Positions 28,044-37,947 are shown, counted from the stretch's first letter. The stretch: 64,000 nt of DNA from Rhodococcus sp. IEGM 1409 (GCF_030056735.1 NZ_JASHKN010000001.1:186001-250000); one strand, 5' to 3'. Made by a program: numbers and translations. Notes: generated by a model not told the origin, from the letters alone.

Positions 28044-29180
28044 CTAGGACGGTTTGACCGACTTCATCACGATGAACTTCGCGTTCTTCGCCATCGCCTC
28101 ACTGGGACCTACCGCGGCTTTCAGAGGTTCGCGATAACCCAGATGCGCGTTGTGGACAGTCCACAGCTCCCCTCCTGGGCGCAGGACACGACCGGCGGCT
28201 TCGAACATCTTGAGTGCTCCGCCGGTGTGAACCGCCGCGCCGACGTGGAACGGCGGGTTCAACAGAACCAGATCCGTGCTCGCGTCGGGCAGCGAGCTCA
28301 TCGCGTCGTCGCGCAGACCGCTCACCCGATCGCCGACGCCGTTTGCGGACGCGGTCGCCAACGACGAAGCGACAGCTGCCGAGGACTGATCCGTCGCGAT
28401 CACGTGGACCTCCGGGAACTTGCGTGCGATCGCCGTCGCGAGAATGCCGCTGCCGCAACCCAGATCGATCACATCGCTCAACGGGTCGACCGCGATTTTT
28501 CCGAGGTTCTCCAGCAACAGCCGGGTGCCGATGTCCAAGCTCGCACCGGCAAACACTGTGCCGTGAGCCACGACGTCGAGATCGAACTCGTCGAGGCGTT
28601 CGGTCAACGGGAACGTGACGGCAACATCGGCCTTGGGTCCCGACGCTTTGAGTACGCGCGACTTTTGGCGCCCACGTGAGGCGCTGACGTCGGAAAACGA
28701 TTCGCCGAGAACCTTGTTCATCGCCGGGGTGATGTGCTTGTCCCGCCCGCCGGCAAAAACCCGTACCGCCGGGTCGGCATGGAGTGCGATCAGTTGAGCG
28801 ATCTCGGCGAGTTCGGCGAGGCTACGCGGCAATTGCATGAGCACGACGCGGGCACCGCTGAGCAACGCCTCGTCCAGTCCGTGGGACGCGAAGGCGTCGT
28901 TGAAGCCGAGTTCGCGCGCATTGTTCGCGAGTGCCAGCTCTCCGGTGAGCGGATCCTGATGAACCCGCACACCGACAATTCCGTGAACCACGGCAACGCC
29001 GGCGGTGAGCGCACCGTAGTGATCGCCGATCACGACGACGGAGTTTGCCGGCGCGGCGGCCAGAGCGTCGGCGGCCTCGTCGAGGATCAGGCGATCGGCC
29101 GCGTCGACGGCAAAGAGATTTGGTGCCTCGACATCGGGGAATCGGCGCAGACGATCGAACAGTTCGGGTGTGTCGGACAT
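28044..29180 (-). CDS. RsmC/RlmG-like methyltransferase
   Basis: A 378-residue class I SAM-dependent methyltransferase with the two-domain layout of RsmC and RlmG (guanine-N2 methylation in 16S or 23S rRNA): a degenerate N-terminal methyltransferase-like domain and a catalytic C-terminal domain with DLGCGSGILA (SAM loop) and the NPPFH motif used for base amines. The RNA target cannot be decided from sequence. It is the first of several leftward genes without obvious common function. Confidence 0.82.
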   Translation of the reverse strand: MSDTPELFDRLRRFPDVEAPNLFAVDAADRLILDEAADALAAAPANSVVVIGDHYGALTAGVAVVHGIVGVRVHQDPLTGELALANNARELGFNDAFASHGLDEALLSGARVVLMQLPRSLAELAEIAQLIALHADPAVRVFAGGRDKHITPAMNKVLGESFSDVSASRGRQKSRVLKASGPKADVAVTFPLTERLDEFDLDVVAHGTVFAGASLDIGTRLLLENLGKIAVDPLSDVIDLGCGSGILATAIARKFPEVHVIATDQSSAAVASSLATASANGVGDRVSGLRDDAMSSLPDASTDLVLLNPPFHVGAAVHTGGALKMFEAAGRVLRPGGELWTVHNAHLGYREPLKAAVGPSEAMAKNAKFIVMKSVKPS

Positions 29181-29236
29181 GCCACCAGTCTTTCAGGTGG
29201 AACTACGCAACACTCAATCCCCCGACCAGCAGGTGA

Positions 29237-29266
29237 TCAGTTCGACATCCCGTCAGTTCGACATCC
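29237..29266. repeat. 14-bp direct repeat across the nitroreductase stop codon
   Basis: TCAGTTCGACATCC occurs at 29237-29250 and 29253-29266. The right copy contains the stop codon and last codons of the nitroreductase gene; the left copy repeats them after the stop. Confidence 0.8.
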
Positions 29267-29939
29267 ACTGCACGACGTTGTCGACAGTTTCGCGTTCGGT
29301 GCGGAATCCGTTCACCGGGTGGTCGGTGTCGGGGTATCCGAACGAGATTGCGCAGACGACCTTGCGAGTGTCGTCGATGCCGAAGTGTTCGTGGATGAAC
29401 TTGGAACTGCCTGCGAGCGCCGCCTGCGGAATGGTGGCCACACCCAGACTCTGCGCCGCGAGCAGGAAGCTGTTCACGTACAACCCGCAGTCGACGGCTC
29501 CGTAGGTGCCCAATGCCTCGTCGGTGGTGATGATCGCGACGTGGGGAGCACCGAAGAGCTCAAAATTCTTCATCGTCTGCGCCGCGGACCCGGCGCGGTC
29601 ACCGTGCTCGATTCCGACGCTCGAATACAGCGCCATCGCGCAGTCGAAACGACGCGACTTGTAGATGCCCTGATATTGGCGTGGGAACTCGAAGTCCGAC
29701 TCCTGGGCGTTGGCCATCACGTACTCACCGAGGCCGGCGCGGAATCGTTCGGTGCCCTCCCCTTCCGTGATCGCGACCTGCCACGGTTGCGTGTTGCACC
29801 ATGACGGCGTCTTCTGCGCCAACCGAAGGATCTCCTCGATCACCTCACGCGGCACCTGGCGGTCCTCGTAGGCGCGGCAGCTGATCCGGGCATCGAGCAA
29901 CGCTTCCAGGCTCGTATCCACGACGATGCTCTCGGTCAT
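29253..29939 (-). CDS. Nitroreductase family flavoprotein
   Basis: A 228-residue FMN-dependent NAD(P)H oxidoreductase of the nitroreductase fold. RISCRAYEDRQVP (FMN phosphate contacts) and TPSWCNTQPWQV at the N-terminus and SLGVATIPQAAL near the middle are typical. Members reduce nitroaromatics, quinones or flavins; the substrate is unknown. The tail-end sequence is duplicated across the stop codon. Confidence 0.85.
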   Translation of the reverse strand: MTESIVVDTSLEALLDARISCRAYEDRQVPREVIEEILRLAQKTPSWCNTQPWQVAITEGEGTERFRAGLGEYVMANAQESDFEFPRQYQGIYKSRRFDCAMALYSSVGIEHGDRAGSAAQTMKNFELFGAPHVAIITTDEALGTYGAVDCGLYVNSFLLAAQSLGVATIPQAALAGSSKFIHEHFGIDDTRKVVCAISFGYPDTDHPVNGFRTERETVDNVVQWMSN

Positions 29940-30007
29940 GTGTTCTCTCCTCGATCAGGCTGCACTACAACACTTCGCACGATAGAACTACCGCCTCGAC
30001 GCGATGG

Positions 30008-30913
30008 TCAGCGGGTCACCTTCGCGAAGGCCGCCACCAGCTCGCCGAACTCCGCCATCGCCGCATCCGGGTCGGGATCAACTGCTGCCAGCGCAACCAG
30101 CACATCGGTAGCACCGGATTCGAGCAGCTGTTCGGTGCCGAGCATCGTCGCCGGGAGGTCGATCGAGCCGTCAGACCCGCGAACGACGGTCAATCGCCCA
30201 CGAATCTGCAGTTCCGCCGGATCGCGTCCGAGATCTGTCATTGCCTTGCCGATGACGTTGATCCCTTCACACAAGTCGTCGTCGACGGCGCCCATGATCG
30301 GAATCCACCCGTCGCCCCAGGTTGCGACGCGTCGTACGACTGCTTTGGAGAGTGAACCCGACACCCAGATCAGGATTCCTGCAGACGGCCGGGGCGCGCA
30401 GTACACGTCATCGAATTTCAGTCGAGGAGTGTCGATGCTTGCGGGCGCCGAACTCCACAGGGCCCGGCACACCGCGAGAGCGTCGTCGAGCAGGGGTCCG
30501 CGTTTACCGAAATCCATACCGACAGCTTCGTATTCGCGTTCCTGCCAACCGGTTCCGACGCCCAGGTCGAGGCGGCCGCCGGAGAGCAGATCGAGTGTCG
30601 CGGCAGTTTTGGCCAGTACCGCTCCCCCGCGCAGTGCGGCGATGACGATTCCGGTACCCAGGCGAATCGTTTTTGTCTGTCCGGCAACAAAAGCCAGCAC
30701 GGTCAGCGGTTCGAGCCAGTTGGCGTCAGGCTCGGTGGGAAACGCCGACCACGTGTACGCCGAGTTGTCCGAGCCCATCACCACGTGATCGGTAACGAGG
30801 ACCCGGTCGAAGCCGGCAGCTTCCGCGCTCTGACAGACCTGCACAAGTTTCCCGTAGGAGTCCGCCGCGAGAGTGGTGCCGAAATTGGGAACGTTCAGAC
30901 TGAAAGTTGTCAT
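30008..30913 (-). CDS. LLM-class flavin oxidoreductase, probably F420-dependent
   Basis: A 301-residue TIM-barrel protein of the luciferase-like monooxygenase family. GFDRVLVTDHV near the N-terminus, LGTGIVIAALRGGAVLAK and GRLDLGVGTGW are the usual blocks of the actinobacterial F420-dependent subgroup. The hydride substrate is unknown. It starts three bases after the stop codon of the upstream SDR gene, so the two form one transcript and may act on the same compound. Confidence 0.82.
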   Translation of the reverse strand: MTTFSLNVPNFGTTLAADSYGKLVQVCQSAEAAGFDRVLVTDHVVMGSDNSAYTWSAFPTEPDANWLEPLTVLAFVAGQTKTIRLGTGIVIAALRGGAVLAKTAATLDLLSGGRLDLGVGTGWQEREYEAVGMDFGKRGPLLDDALAVCRALWSSAPASIDTPRLKFDDVYCAPRPSAGILIWVSGSLSKAVVRRVATWGDGWIPIMGAVDDDLCEGINVIGKAMTDLGRDPAELQIRGRLTVVRGSDGSIDLPATMLGTEQLLESGATDVLVALAAVDPDPDAAMAEFGELVAAFAKVTR

Positions 30914-30916
30914 GTG

Positions 30917-31768
30917 TCAAGCCTTTCGGGGCCGGTTGGTCCAGCCGCCCTCTTCTGTGGGGAACCAGCCACCGGCAGCGTGCGAGCCGCCGTCGACATG
31001 GATGACAGTTCCGGTGATGTACCGAGCGAGGTCGGAAGCCAGGAACAGTGCGGGACCGGCAATGTCGACCGGCTGACCTGGTCCACTCAACGGCGCCCAC
31101 GCCGGCCACTTGTCCCAGTCGTCGGCAGAGACGATCGTGCGATACGGCACCTGTACCGACTCGATCAGATCCGGGGCAATGGCGTTGACGCGTACTCCGG
31201 TTCGACCGATCTCCACACCAAGACTTCTGGTGAACTGTGTGAGCGCCGCCTTGTATGCCGAGTACATGGTGTGGCCCGGGATGGCTCGATGCGCCTCCAC
31301 CGTCGTCAGGTTCACGATCGATCCGCCCAAACCGCGGTCGATCATGCCGGGAAGCAGGGCATGGGTCAGGCGCACGACGTGATCGAAATTGATGTTGCCG
31401 GCCTCGGACCAGAAACCCGGATCGGTTCTGGTGAACGATGTCGGCGGATCCAGGAAATGCCCCACATTGTTCACCAGGACATCTGGTGCGAACTCGGTCA
31501 ACGCAACGGGGACTTCCGGCGCCCGCACGTCGTACTCGAGATGGTTGATCGAACCACCTGCAGCGGAGTCGAATTCGACGTCGTTCAGGGGAGCCACGTC
31601 CACAACCAGAATTGACGCGCCATGGGATGCGAATGCCCGAGCTATCGCTGCTCCGATTCCCTGGGAGCCGCCTGTGACCACTGCCTTCTTACCCACCAAC
31701 ATCGGCCCTGGGGAGTACGCCGATCCGACCTCCACGAAGACACCCTTCTGCAGTTCGATGTGAATCAC
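30917..31768 (-). CDS. Short-chain dehydrogenase/reductase
   Basis: A Rossmann-fold NAD(P)-dependent oxidoreductase (283 residues). The nucleotide-binding TGGSQGIG (near residue 33), NNVGH and the catalytic Tyr-x-x-x-Lys in YSAYK (near 170) are present. About 22 residues precede the usual SDR start at MLVGKK, so translation may begin there instead of at the GTG at 31768. Cotranscribed with the LLM oxidoreductase. Confidence 0.87.
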   Translation of the reverse strand: MIHIELQKGVFVEVGSAYSPGPMLVGKKAVVTGGSQGIGAAIARAFASHGASILVVDVAPLNDVEFDSAAGGSINHLEYDVRAPEVPVALTEFAPDVLVNNVGHFLDPPTSFTRTDPGFWSEAGNINFDHVVRLTHALLPGMIDRGLGGSIVNLTTVEAHRAIPGHTMYSAYKAALTQFTRSLGVEIGRTGVRVNAIAPDLIESVQVPYRTIVSADDWDKWPAWAPLSGPGQPVDIAGPALFLASDLARYITGTVIHVDGGSHAAGGWFPTEEGGWTNRPRKA

Positions 31769-31814
31769 TTCGGCGTACCGTCACACATCGATTCGCAAAA
31801 CGGGCACCACGTTC

Positions 31815-34190
31815 TCACTCAGTGGTAGCCGCTACACCCCGCCTGCTCGGACCGCCGAGTCGCCTGGTCAAGTAGTCCGGAATCTCGGCTGCCCGTATCG
31901 GCATTCCCTCCAGGTACCCCTGGATCACGTCACATCCACACTCGGTCACTATCGCGCGCTGCCTCTCCGTCTCCACACCCTCGGCGACGGTGTCCAGCCC
32001 GAGAGATTTGGCAATCGCGATGACGGCTCGCAGGACAGCGAATCTCGAACTCGAGGGATCCGCGTCCAGTGGTGCGACGAACGCCCGGTCGATCTTCAAC
32101 CGATCGAGCGGCAGGCGCGCCAAGCTGGCAACCGAGGAGAAGCCTGTGCCGAAGTCGTCCATCGCAATGGCGATTCCGAGCGCAGAGAGCTGTACCAACA
32201 CGTCTCGGTCGGCGTCGTCGATGACCAGCGATTCGGTCACCTCGATCTCGAGTCGGCTGGGGTCGAGGTTCACCTCGTTCAGTGTCCGGCGTACCGATTC
32301 GACGTATCGACTCGAACGCAGTTGAACCTGAGAGACATTGACGGAAACCCGAATATCCTCCGGCCACGTTGTCGCTGCCGTGCAGGCGGCCCGCAAAACG
32401 CCTGCACCGATCGGCACGATCAAGCCAGTTTCCTCGGCGACCGAAATGAAGTCTCCCGGCGAGACGAGACCTGAAGTCGGATGGTTCCACCGCAGCAGAG
32501 CCTCGAACCCGACAACGGCTCCCGTCGCGGCTGAAACCTGCGGTTGATAGACCAACTCGAACTCTTCGTCGATCAGCGCACGACGAAGATCCAACAGTGC
32601 CCTGGCCCTACCGGTCGCACGATCCCGCAAAGCCACATTGAAGGCGCGGATCTGATTCCGACCGCTCTCCTTTGCGTGGTACAGCGCAAGGTCAGCAACA
32701 ATCACCAGGTCTTCGAGGCTGTCGGCGTCGTCGGGCGTAGAGCCGTAGCCCAGACTGGCACGAATGCGAATCTGGTTGCCGACCAGCAAAAATGGTCGTT
32801 CGAGTGCGTCGAGAATCGTTTGGAATCGCTCCTCCACCTCGTCTGCATTCCCGAAGTCGTCGAAGGCGATGGCAAACTCGTCACCCCCCAGGCGGCCACA
32901 GATCTCGTTCGATCGCAGAACGCTGTGCAGTCTGCTCGCTACATCACGAAGCACGTCGTCACCGACGTGATGCCCCAACCGGTCGTTGATCGACTTGAAG
33001 TTGTCGAGATCTAAAATCGCCAACCACACTCTGCGCCCGGCCCGAAGCCGCGAAGACAGTTGAGCGTTGAAGCTGTACCTATTTCTGAGCCCGGTCAGCG
33101 AATCGACTTCCGCCAGTCGCAAGATGTTTTGACGCTGGTGATAGGAGTGCGTGATATCGGATCCGACACCGCGCCACCCGTAGTCCGACCTGTCGCCGCT
33201 GCCAGGGTGACCTGACATCGACCACCAGCGAGTATCGCCCCGTACGACGACCTGCAGTGTGAGGTCCCGAAACGCCTCCCCTGCTTGAAAGTTCGCGGCG
33301 AGGAGAGCTAGGGACTTCCTACCCTCGTCTGTTCGGGATGCGCCGATCCCGATCAGAATCTCGTGCATGGTGCGGCCCCGAATCTGCGCTGCCGGTAAAC
33401 CGACCTGCTCGGCGAATCGATACGACACGGTACTGGCGATACCGTGCGAATCGGTCTCCCAGAGCCAATCCTGGGCACCGTCTTCGAGATCGTTGAGCAA
33501 CAGTTCCACGAGATCTCGTTCGTCCTCGGCGATGAGCTCGGCACGTAGCCGTCTCTCGAAAAGGTTGGCCAACAGCAATGTTCCGCTGTAGAGCGAACCC
33601 AGAAAGATGACCAGCACCCCGATCAGTACGTAACGCGACGTGCCCGGTTCTGTCCAAAACGCCCCGACCAGCCCGGCCCCGACCACGCTGATCCAGACGA
33701 CAGTGATTCCGCGAAACATCATCGTGGGAAATACGCCGACTGCGATCCCGCCGATCAAAGTCGAGCTCAGTACCAATTCGTCACCGGGGTCGAGCATCGG
33801 GAAGAGAACGAGAGCCAAGCATGCCAGGAGCACTCCCCCGACAACGATTTCGACTGTGAGCACCACCAATTCGGTGGTCTGCGACTCGGAGACGCCGAGA
33901 CGCGCGCGCCGCAGCCAATAAACACTGAATCCGGCGCTCGACAACAGCATGACACTCGACCAGGCGAAGGTGAACCATCTGGCATCCACTGGCAAGAGCA
34001 CCACGATCGCTGACAACGCAACAGCTGCGGTCAGAAAGGACCACGGAAGAACCCGCGCGGTGAACTGCAGTCGTCGATCGAGTAGACGACGTCGATCGTA
34101 ATCCGAGAGGTGTTGTTCCGTGCCGCTTCGACCGAGCTTGCGCACCGACGTTTCGACACGACGCCTACGGAGTGCTGCCCGGTCATCCAT
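31815..34190 (-). CDS. Membrane GGDEF-EAL cyclic-di-GMP protein, both domains intact
   Basis: A 791-residue protein: about six membrane helices (residues 45-215), a PAS-like sensor (about 235-345), a GGDEF diguanylate cyclase domain (RLGGDEFAIAF near 435) and an EAL phosphodiesterase domain (FEALLRW near 565, then EVTES, DDFGTGFSS, LKIDRAF and AEGVETE). All catalytic motifs look intact, so it could make and break cyclic-di-GMP under control of the membrane or PAS part. Its ATG overlaps the 3' end of a second protein of the same layout by eight bases; the two are evidently an ancient tandem duplication and one operon. Confidence 0.92.
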   Translation of the reverse strand: MDDRAALRRRRVETSVRKLGRSGTEQHLSDYDRRRLLDRRLQFTARVLPWSFLTAAVALSAIVVLLPVDARWFTFAWSSVMLLSSAGFSVYWLRRARLGVSESQTTELVVLTVEIVVGGVLLACLALVLFPMLDPGDELVLSSTLIGGIAVGVFPTMMFRGITVVWISVVGAGLVGAFWTEPGTSRYVLIGVLVIFLGSLYSGTLLLANLFERRLRAELIAEDERDLVELLLNDLEDGAQDWLWETDSHGIASTVSYRFAEQVGLPAAQIRGRTMHEILIGIGASRTDEGRKSLALLAANFQAGEAFRDLTLQVVVRGDTRWWSMSGHPGSGDRSDYGWRGVGSDITHSYHQRQNILRLAEVDSLTGLRNRYSFNAQLSSRLRAGRRVWLAILDLDNFKSINDRLGHHVGDDVLRDVASRLHSVLRSNEICGRLGGDEFAIAFDDFGNADEVEERFQTILDALERPFLLVGNQIRIRASLGYGSTPDDADSLEDLVIVADLALYHAKESGRNQIRAFNVALRDRATGRARALLDLRRALIDEEFELVYQPQVSAATGAVVGFEALLRWNHPTSGLVSPGDFISVAEETGLIVPIGAGVLRAACTAATTWPEDIRVSVNVSQVQLRSSRYVESVRRTLNEVNLDPSRLEIEVTESLVIDDADRDVLVQLSALGIAIAMDDFGTGFSSVASLARLPLDRLKIDRAFVAPLDADPSSSRFAVLRAVIAIAKSLGLDTVAEGVETERQRAIVTECGCDVIQGYLEGMPIRAAEIPDYLTRRLGGPSRRGVAATTE

Positions 34191-36489
34191 GTCGGCCGAC
34201 TGTCGCTGCTGCGACCGCGTCGACCGACATGACTCCGCCGGCGGCGTATCCCTGGACAGTCCGCACCCCTGCGGCGGCCACGGACATCAGGTCCTCCTCA
34301 CTATCCACTCCCGAGACGACGACCTCCATTCCCAGTGCGTCGACCAGATCCACGACAGCTTCGAGAATCGGCCGTCCACCGGGGGCCGCACCCGAAATAG
34401 AGCGTTCGATCCGAACTCTGATGAATGGAAGGCCGGATAATGATGCCAGGGAGGAGAATCCGGCGCCGAACTCGTCCACCGTCAGCGAGACGCCCATTTC
34501 CGCGATGGCATGCAATGCAGCCTTCGACTCGTCGGTGATCGCCGAGGATTCGTTGAGTTGAAGTTCGAGTTGATCTGCACTGGCACCCGATCGTCGAAGC
34601 GAATCCCCTATCGAGTCGACAAAGAAATCCGATTCGAGCTGACGCGTCGATACCGCGACGGCTACCCGCAAGTGATCAGGTAGGCGTGACGCCGCCGCGC
34701 AGGCCAGCTCGAAAACCGTTGTCCCGAGCGAATACGCCAAACCGGTGTCGTCGGCGACACTCATGAATTCTGCGGACGTCACAGCCCCAAGCCTGGCGTT
34801 GTGCCAGATCACACGAACCTCCACAGCCACGATCTCGCGGGAGACGACGTCGATCCGGGGAAGCAGCTCGAGTTCGAGGTCCTTGTCGGACACGGTGTTC
34901 CCCAGATCCTCGAGAAGGTGGGCACGCCGATCTGCCACGGACTTCATCGAGTCTCGATATTCGCGTACAGCACCACGCCCGGATTCCTTCGCGGCGAACA
35001 ACGCCAAGTCCGCTGCGCCCATCAACTCGTCGGCGGAGGCCGGGAGAGCGTCAGGGCGGTAGTACCCGATGCTGCACCCGATCTCCAACCGCGTGCCTGC
35101 CACTGTGATCGGCTCATGGAGTGCTTCGATGTAGCGGCCAAGCAGAGTTCGCACGTGCGAACTGTCACCCACATCGGTGAAAAGAATCGCGAACTCGTCT
35201 CCGCCCAAACGCGCGAACAACTGTGACACCCCTCCGGCTTCGGACAGGCGATCCGCGACCTCCCGCAGAACCGCGTCGCCAACGGTGTGTCCCAGTGTGT
35301 CGTTGACCGATTTGAAGTTGTCGAGGTCGAGCATGGCCAACGCGAGACCGCTTTCGCTTGTGTACGGATCCCGCAGTAGTCGTTCCAGCTCAGTCCAGAA
35401 ACTGTGCCGATTCGGCATTCCGGTGAGTGCGTCCACCCGACCCATCCGCACGATTTCGTCGCTCTGCAGTTTCACTTCGGTGACGTCGGAACCGACTCCT
35501 CGCCAAACGAACTCGTCGGGCGTGCGGCCGGGACGCGGCCGTCCGGACACCTGCCACCACCGGATTTCACCGTGTACTCGGACAGGAACGAGGACGTCGA
35601 CGAATGCAGTTTTCGTGTGGCGGGCTTGCTGCAACTCCATGAGCGCATCGATTCCGCCAGGGATCCGTAATGTGCCCAACTCCATGAACAGGTCCTGCCA
35701 CGCCGTTGCTTGCAACTCGGCGGGATCAAGCCCCGACTCGACCGCGAGCCGCGTCGGGATTCGGTTGAACTTGCCTTTCTGGTCCGTCTCCCACACGAAG
35801 TCCCCGGCATTGCCTTCGAAATCTTCGAGAAGCATCTGCACGACCGATCGTTCCGACGCGGCGCTCAACTCAGCTCGGTAACGCGATTCCAGATTGCCCG
35901 AGACCACTATCGTGCCGCCGATCAGAGCGGCTCCGTAGGCGATCATTCCAATGAGTATTCGTTCGGACTCGGGTCCCGGTTGAAGCCAAAATGCCACCCC
36001 GTGGATGACAAGATTTGACAGCACCCAGGTGAGCCCCACCACCCGCAACATCGCGGTGGCCACGGCTCCGGCCCCGGTGATGGATGTGGTGACCGCTATC
36101 AGGATCAGATCGCCGGAATCGTCCAGGATCGGGTACAGGACCAGGGCGAGCGAGGAATACAGGATCCCGACGACGGCAAATTCGACGATGAGAAACGCGT
36201 AGGACATCCGGTAGGTGGGCGCTATCAGGTTGAAATGAATGGCGAGTCCGACGCACATCCCCACCAGCCCGATCATGCCGGACAGGAAAGGCCACAGGCG
36301 CGGTAACAGTCCGCTGTCCGGTGGAATCACATACAGCGCCAACCCGAGTGTGACGACGAGGTGGACAGCTGCGGCCCATGGCAGCACGCCGAAGGTGACG
36401 GCCATCTGTTCACGCGTTACGTCATCGCGTTGCGCGGGAGTCAGTCTTTCTCTCGGGTGGGGTTGCAGACGAGAGCGGACCGACATCAC
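34183..36489 (-). CDS. Membrane GGDEF protein with degenerate EAL domain
   Basis: A 768-residue paralogue of the downstream gene with the same order: membrane helices (about 35-200), PAS-like region (225-330), GGDEF (ARLGGDEFAILF near 430) and EAL-like domain (515-765). The cyclase motif is intact. In the EAL-like part the Glu-Ala-Leu is EVR, DDFGTG is DEFGAG, the lysine of LKID is replaced (VRIERS) and EGVET is SGVDS, so phosphodiesterase activity is very unlikely; it may bind nucleotide or only regulate. First gene of the pair; the 296-base region upstream, shared with the divergent TerD gene, shows no further gene. Confidence 0.9.
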   Translation of the reverse strand: MMSVRSRLQPHPRERLTPAQRDDVTREQMAVTFGVLPWAAAVHLVVTLGLALYVIPPDSGLLPRLWPFLSGMIGLVGMCVGLAIHFNLIAPTYRMSYAFLIVEFAVVGILYSSLALVLYPILDDSGDLILIAVTTSITGAGAVATAMLRVVGLTWVLSNLVIHGVAFWLQPGPESERILIGMIAYGAALIGGTIVVSGNLESRYRAELSAASERSVVQMLLEDFEGNAGDFVWETDQKGKFNRIPTRLAVESGLDPAELQATAWQDLFMELGTLRIPGGIDALMELQQARHTKTAFVDVLVPVRVHGEIRWWQVSGRPRPGRTPDEFVWRGVGSDVTEVKLQSDEIVRMGRVDALTGMPNRHSFWTELERLLRDPYTSESGLALAMLDLDNFKSVNDTLGHTVGDAVLREVADRLSEAGGVSQLFARLGGDEFAILFTDVGDSSHVRTLLGRYIEALHEPITVAGTRLEIGCSIGYYRPDALPASADELMGAADLALFAAKESGRGAVREYRDSMKSVADRRAHLLEDLGNTVSDKDLELELLPRIDVVSREIVAVEVRVIWHNARLGAVTSAEFMSVADDTGLAYSLGTTVFELACAAASRLPDHLRVAVAVSTRQLESDFFVDSIGDSLRRSGASADQLELQLNESSAITDESKAALHAIAEMGVSLTVDEFGAGFSSLASLSGLPFIRVRIERSISGAAPGGRPILEAVVDLVDALGMEVVVSGVDSEEDLMSVAAAGVRTVQGYAAGGVMSVDAVAAATVGRHG

Positions 36490-36785
36490 TTACCTCCCAC
36501 TCCAACGGCGCAATTCGAATCGGACGTCCAACTGAGCAATTCTCCCGTAAATGAACACTGTCGCGTCAACCAGTACGTCCGACCATTTTCGGAGTGAGAT
36601 CCGCCCACAGACACAGTAGTCAGCAAACTGCTGGTCTGCCCGGTGGTCGGCGCAGCGAGTTGCGTGTCCTCGGGTTGAAATCCGGATATGAGGGACAATG
36701 GCCGGAGATCGCCGATCACGTCGGTGGAGATTCCTCGACGGGTAACACGATCGGACTCATTCGAGTTCAGACAAGGACTATCACG

Positions 36786-37463
36786 ATGGCAATCGACTAC
36801 ACCCGACGTTCCGGCGAGTCCACACCGTCGCAGGCACCGGTCGGCCTGAGCAAGATCACGCTCACCAAATCAGCGCCGACGGTCAACCTCGCGAAGGCGG
36901 GTGAACGACAAGGCAATATGCGCGTGAACCTCAACTGGTCACAAGGAGCGCCGCCGAAGAAGACCGGTTTCCTCGCCAAGCTCGCCGGCGCGGGCTCCGG
37001 CGCGGTCGACCTGGACCTCGGATGCCTCTACGAACTCGCCGACGGGTCCAAAGGAGTAGTCCAGGCCTTGGGCAAAAGTTTCGGTTCGCTGACTTCCCCG
37101 CCTTACATCTCCCTCGACGGCGACGACCGCAGTGGTGCGAACACCGGCGGCGAGAACATGCACGTCAATCTCGGTGACCCCAGCGCTTTCCGGCGAATCC
37201 TCATCTTCGCGATGATCTACGACGGCGCTCCTAACTGGGCGGCCGTGGACGGCGTCGTCACCCTGTATCCCACCAACGGACCTGAGGTGGAAGTGCGACT
37301 CGACTCCGCGAGTAACCAGGAGCGACTGTGCGCGATCGCGCTCATCCAAAGTTCAGGTCAAGGCGTGACGGTGACTCGCGAAGTGCAGTACATCAACGGC
37401 AGTCAGTCCGATCTCGATCGGGCATACAACTGGGGAATGAAATGGGCAGCCGGACGAAAGTAG
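36786..37463 (+). CDS. TerD family protein
   Basis: A 225-residue TerD-domain protein. KITLTKSAPTVNLAK, MRVNLNWSQG, VDLDLGCLYEL and the calcium-binding GDDRSGANTGGENMHVNL segment are characteristic. TerD proteins occur in tellurite/stress operons and bind calcium; here the gene is alone, so a specific resistance cannot be claimed. The ATG at 36786 is preferred over upstream frame openings. A terminator lies 170 bases downstream; the intervening DNA holds nothing I can name. Confidence 0.88.
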   Translation: MAIDYTRRSGESTPSQAPVGLSKITLTKSAPTVNLAKAGERQGNMRVNLNWSQGAPPKKTGFLAKLAGAGSGAVDLDLGCLYELADGSKGVVQALGKSFGSLTSPPYISLDGDDRSGANTGGENMHVNLGDPSAFRRILIFAMIYDGAPNWAAVDGVVTLYPTNGPEVEVRLDSASNQERLCAIALIQSSGQGVTVTREVQYINGSQSDLDRAYNWGMKWAAGRK

Positions 37464-37630
37464 GTTTCGTGGCCGGGGAGCCCCCCATCCGAATGACAAA
37501 GTCCGAATCGTCCCCAATGCCGCAAATTACTGGATAGTGTCGAGAAGTGGGGTCGGACATGAGGGGTCACGCTCGACACCGATAGTGGGCCGGTGACGCT
37601 ATGTGCTTGGCGACGCCGACGTTCGACCGG

Positions 37631-37667
37631 AAAGGCCCTCGATTTCCCCCGAGATCGAGGGCCTTTT
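37631..37667 (+). terminator. Intrinsic terminator after TerD gene
   Basis: AAAGGCCCTCGAT and its complement (37631-37643 and 37654-37666) followed by TTTTCG form a rho-independent hairpin. Confidence 0.88.
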
Positions 37668-37698
37668 CGTATCTTGCGTCACTGTTCGAACTCTTCCA

Positions 37699-37718
37699 TT
37701 AGTTGATCGTTAAACTAA
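37699..37718. promoter_or_regulatory. Possible operator before small membrane gene
   Basis: TTAGTT and AACTAA are spaced by eight bases (37699-37704, 37713-37718), about 35 bases before the start of the 64-residue ORF. The symmetry recalls MarR-type sites, but it is short and AT-rich, so chance is possible. Confidence 0.35.
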
Positions 37719-37752
37719 GCGTTCGTCCAACATGCACCGATGGAGAACGTGA

Positions 37753-37947
37753 ATGTCCACGAATTCAGATCGACGCCCGCGCCTGCCCGTGAGAATCGCC
37801 TACCTCACCGCCGGAGTTCTATTTGTCGCCGCCATGCTCCTGCTGGCAAGCGTCGTCAACCCTGACCGGGACCGCGATTTCTCCATGAACCACGTCCCCG
37901 CGGGGACGTCGGCGACTTCCGTCGTCGCCAGCACTGAACTCGGCTAA
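37753..37947 (+). CDS. Small single-pass membrane protein
   Basis: A 64-residue protein with basic start (RRPRLPVR) and one hydrophobic helix (about residues 14-33), then a short polar tail. An imperfect GGAGAA site precedes the ATG. It has its own terminator upstream and a possible operator. Nothing is recognisable beyond the membrane segment. Confidence 0.5.
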   Translation: MSTNSDRRPRLPVRIAYLTAGVLFVAAMLLLASVVNPDRDRDFSMNHVPAGTSATSVVASTELG

